Assembly: GCA_949292775.1 (NCBI GenBank)
Contig: CASFBL010000026.1
Span: forward strand, 1 to 36,087
Origin: an uncultured Eubacteriales bacterium
Lineage (GTDB): Bacteria > Bacillota > Clostridia > Oscillospirales > Acutalibacteraceae
Length of the DNA stretch: 36,087 nt
Reading direction: 5' to 3'
Positions within the stretch are counted from its first letter, which is position 1, and the number at the start of each line of letters is the position of its first letter. Shown piece after piece: positions 35,104 to 36,087 of the stretch. The notes below the pieces were generated by a model. That model had not been told where the DNA came from. It searched no databases and saw nothing but the letters and a program-made list of their open reading frames with translations. The translations under genes and the position numbers were made by a program.

Positions 35104-35164
35104 ACTTAATCTAATTTCAGCTTAAAATATTTATTTTTAAACTGATTGCTATTTAAATCAAAAA

Positions 35165-35623
35165 TTATTTAATTTCAATTCTGGAAGAGCTATCAAGTGG
35201 CTTTTGTGATTTTGGTACTATAATTTGCAAAATGCCATTTTCTAGTTTTGCATCAATGTCTTTTTCTTTTATGTCACCTACATAAAATGACCTTGAAAAA
35301 CTTCCGTAACTTCTTTCACGTCTAATGAAGTTTTCTTTTTTGTTGTCTTCATTTACGTTGTGCTCTCTGTGTACGCTAATTACAAGATAACCATCTCTTA
35401 AATCAAGAGTTACATCTTTTTTGTCAATGCCAGGTAGTTCTACGTCGATCACATATTCATTATCTCTTTCCTTAACATCAGTTTTCATCATATTGTTAAG
35501 CCTTCTGAGTTCTCTCCTGTCAAATATAGGTGCGTCAAAAAAGTCATCAAAAAATGGATCAAAATCCCTCAAAAACCTATCTTCATCTCTTCGTGACACC
35601 AAATCAAATTTATCATTTTTCAT
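35165..35623 (-). CDS. Hsp20-family small heat-shock protein
   Basis: 152 residues. Small heat-shock proteins hold unfolded proteins in a refoldable state without ATP. An acidic, Phe-rich N-terminal arm (FDPFFDDFFDAP) is followed by the alpha-crystallin domain (about 46-140): VIDVELPGIDKKDVTLDL, DGYLVISVHRE, SYGSFSRSFYVGDI and the conserved LENGILQIIVPK. The C-terminal tail ends SSSRIEIK, with an I-x-I anchor. ATG follows GGGAGG. Base composition is AT-rich, unlike the bulk of the window. Confidence 0.95.
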   Translation of the reverse strand: MKNDKFDLVSRRDEDRFLRDFDPFFDDFFDAPIFDRRELRRLNNMMKTDVKERDNEYVIDVELPGIDKKDVTLDLRDGYLVISVHREHNVNEDNKKENFIRRERSYGSFSRSFYVGDIKEKDIDAKLENGILQIIVPKSQKPLDSSSRIEIK

Positions 35624-35641
35624 AATAATTACCTCCCTTAC

Positions 35642-35698
35642 ATTTTAGTATTTCCTAAAATGCAAAACACATTATAGTCCCTTTTATAATTTTGTTAA
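35642..35698 (-). promoter_or_regulatory. hsp20 promoter with inverted repeat at the start site
   Basis: Minus strand: TTAACA (35693-35698), 16-bp spacer, TATAAT (35671-35676). The inverted repeat ATTTTAG-N6-CTAAAAT (35642-35661) covers about +3 to +22 of the transcript. It is not the CIRCE element; it could bind a repressor or fold in the mRNA. Confidence 0.65.
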
Positions 35699-35744
35699 GT
35701 ACTTTTTTGACTTTTTTATTTTTGTGCAAATTGTTAAATTTATT

Positions 35745-35772
35745 TTGAGTTTATTAATTAATATGATAGACT
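35745..35772 (+). promoter_or_regulatory. Possible promoter for the glycosyltransferase gene
   Basis: TTGAGT (35745-35750), 16-bp spacer, TAGACT (35767-35772). Weak -10 in AT-rich sequence. Confidence 0.4.
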
Positions 35773-35803
35773 TTTTACAAAATAAGAGCTTGTGAGGAGA
35801 ACG

Positions 35804-36087
35804 ATGGAAAAAGATAAAATAAGTGTAATAGAGCCAGTGTATAATGTTGAAAATTATTTGGCTAAATGTCTTGATAGCATTATAAACCAGACCTACAAGA
35901 ATTTAGAAATAATTGTAATAGATGATGGATCGACTGATAGCTCCCCAAGCATTTGCGATATTTATAAGGAAAAGGATAAAAGAATAAAGGTTATACATAA
36001 GGAGAACGGAGGGATTTCGTCAGCGAGAAATATTGGGTTGAAACATGCAACAGGTAATTTTATTGCCTTTGTAGATAGTGATGATTG
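35804..36087 (+). CDS. Family 2 glycosyltransferase, 5' part only
   Basis: The frame starts at ATG 35804, after GAGGAG, and runs off the window end after about 94 codons. The N terminus is the GT-A nucleotide-sugar fold: ISVIEPVYNVENYLAKCLDS, NLEIIVIDDGSTDSS, KENGGISSARNIGLKHATG and the metal-binding DSDD at the edge. Such enzymes transfer sugars to polysaccharides, teichoic acids or lipids at the membrane; the donor and acceptor cannot be judged. The usual SVI(I/V)PVYN has Glu in place of the hydrophobic residue. AT-rich like the rest of the segment after 34,520. Confidence 0.92.
   Translation, partial: MEKDKISVIEPVYNVENYLAKCLDSIINQTYKNLEIIVIDDGSTDSSPSICDIYKEKDKRIKVIHKENGGISSARNIGLKHATGNFIAFVDSDD

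Noticed and set aside
1-36087. CRISPR arrays, toxin-antitoxin pairs, transposases, phage genes
   Set aside because: None could be supported on reading the window; the only repeats are the two tRNA-bounded copies.

Overview
The window reads as the chromosome of an anaerobic, endospore-forming Gram-positive of the class Clostridia, probably an Oscillospirales/Ruminococcaceae-like gut bacterium (inference). Support comes from dipicolinate synthase genes dpaAB behind a sporulation-type promoter, pyruvate formate-lyase under a ZTP (pfl) riboswitch, a T-box in front of pheST, strong Shine-Dalgarno sequences, frequent TTG starts and moderate G+C (about half). The last ~1.5 kb, from about 34,520, is much more AT-rich and looks like DNA from another source.

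Layout: 1-3,330 (minus) holds a GH3 beta-glycosidase followed by a frameshifted GH63/MGH1-like glycosidase. 3,450-5,380 (plus) is a large membrane protein of unknown function, divergent from the sugar genes. 5,385-9,200 (minus) is murC-nadB-nadC (cell wall precursor and NAD synthesis). 9,219-10,760 (plus) is dpaA-dpaB, making the spore-core chemical dipicolinate. 10,996-14,863 (plus) is an ABC transporter of the MacB/FtsX type with a large coiled-coil permease. 14,893-17,390 (plus) is promoter, ZTP riboswitch, terminator and pflB. 17,399-18,060 (minus) is a HAD phosphatase; 18,110-18,412 (plus) a doubtful small membrane ORF; 18,421-22,230 (plus) is T-box(Phe)-pheS-pheT; then a VanZ-like protein (plus) and a PutP-type sodium/proline symporter (minus). 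24,728-26,607 (minus) is an arsR - permease (COG0701/ArsP type) - Cys-rich thioredoxin-like operon, probably metalloid handling.

26,673-27,622 contains two copies of a ~280-300 bp noncoding repeat bounded by inverted copies of a tRNA T-arm, running into tRNA-Ser(GCU), then tRNA-Ser(UGA). 27,700-31,620 holds a membrane-anchored GH28-like beta-helix protein (minus) and a two-gene zinc-ribbon/TPR plus membrane-protein unit (plus). 31,631-32,970 (minus) is ahcY. 33,000-34,030 (plus) is a DUF4474 lipoprotein.

At 34,042 a YfbR-like HD-domain hydrolase begins but switches in frame at about 34,515-34,530 into an AT-rich SIMPL (DUF541) domain. An AT-rich Hsp20 gene (minus) and the 5' end of a family 2 glycosyltransferase follow. 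I regard this as a likely assembly chimera, or else a very recent foreign junction. It and the tRNA-bounded repeat are the two most notable observations. I did not find a convincing new defence or metabolic system; no CRISPR array, transposase, integrase or phage gene was seen.
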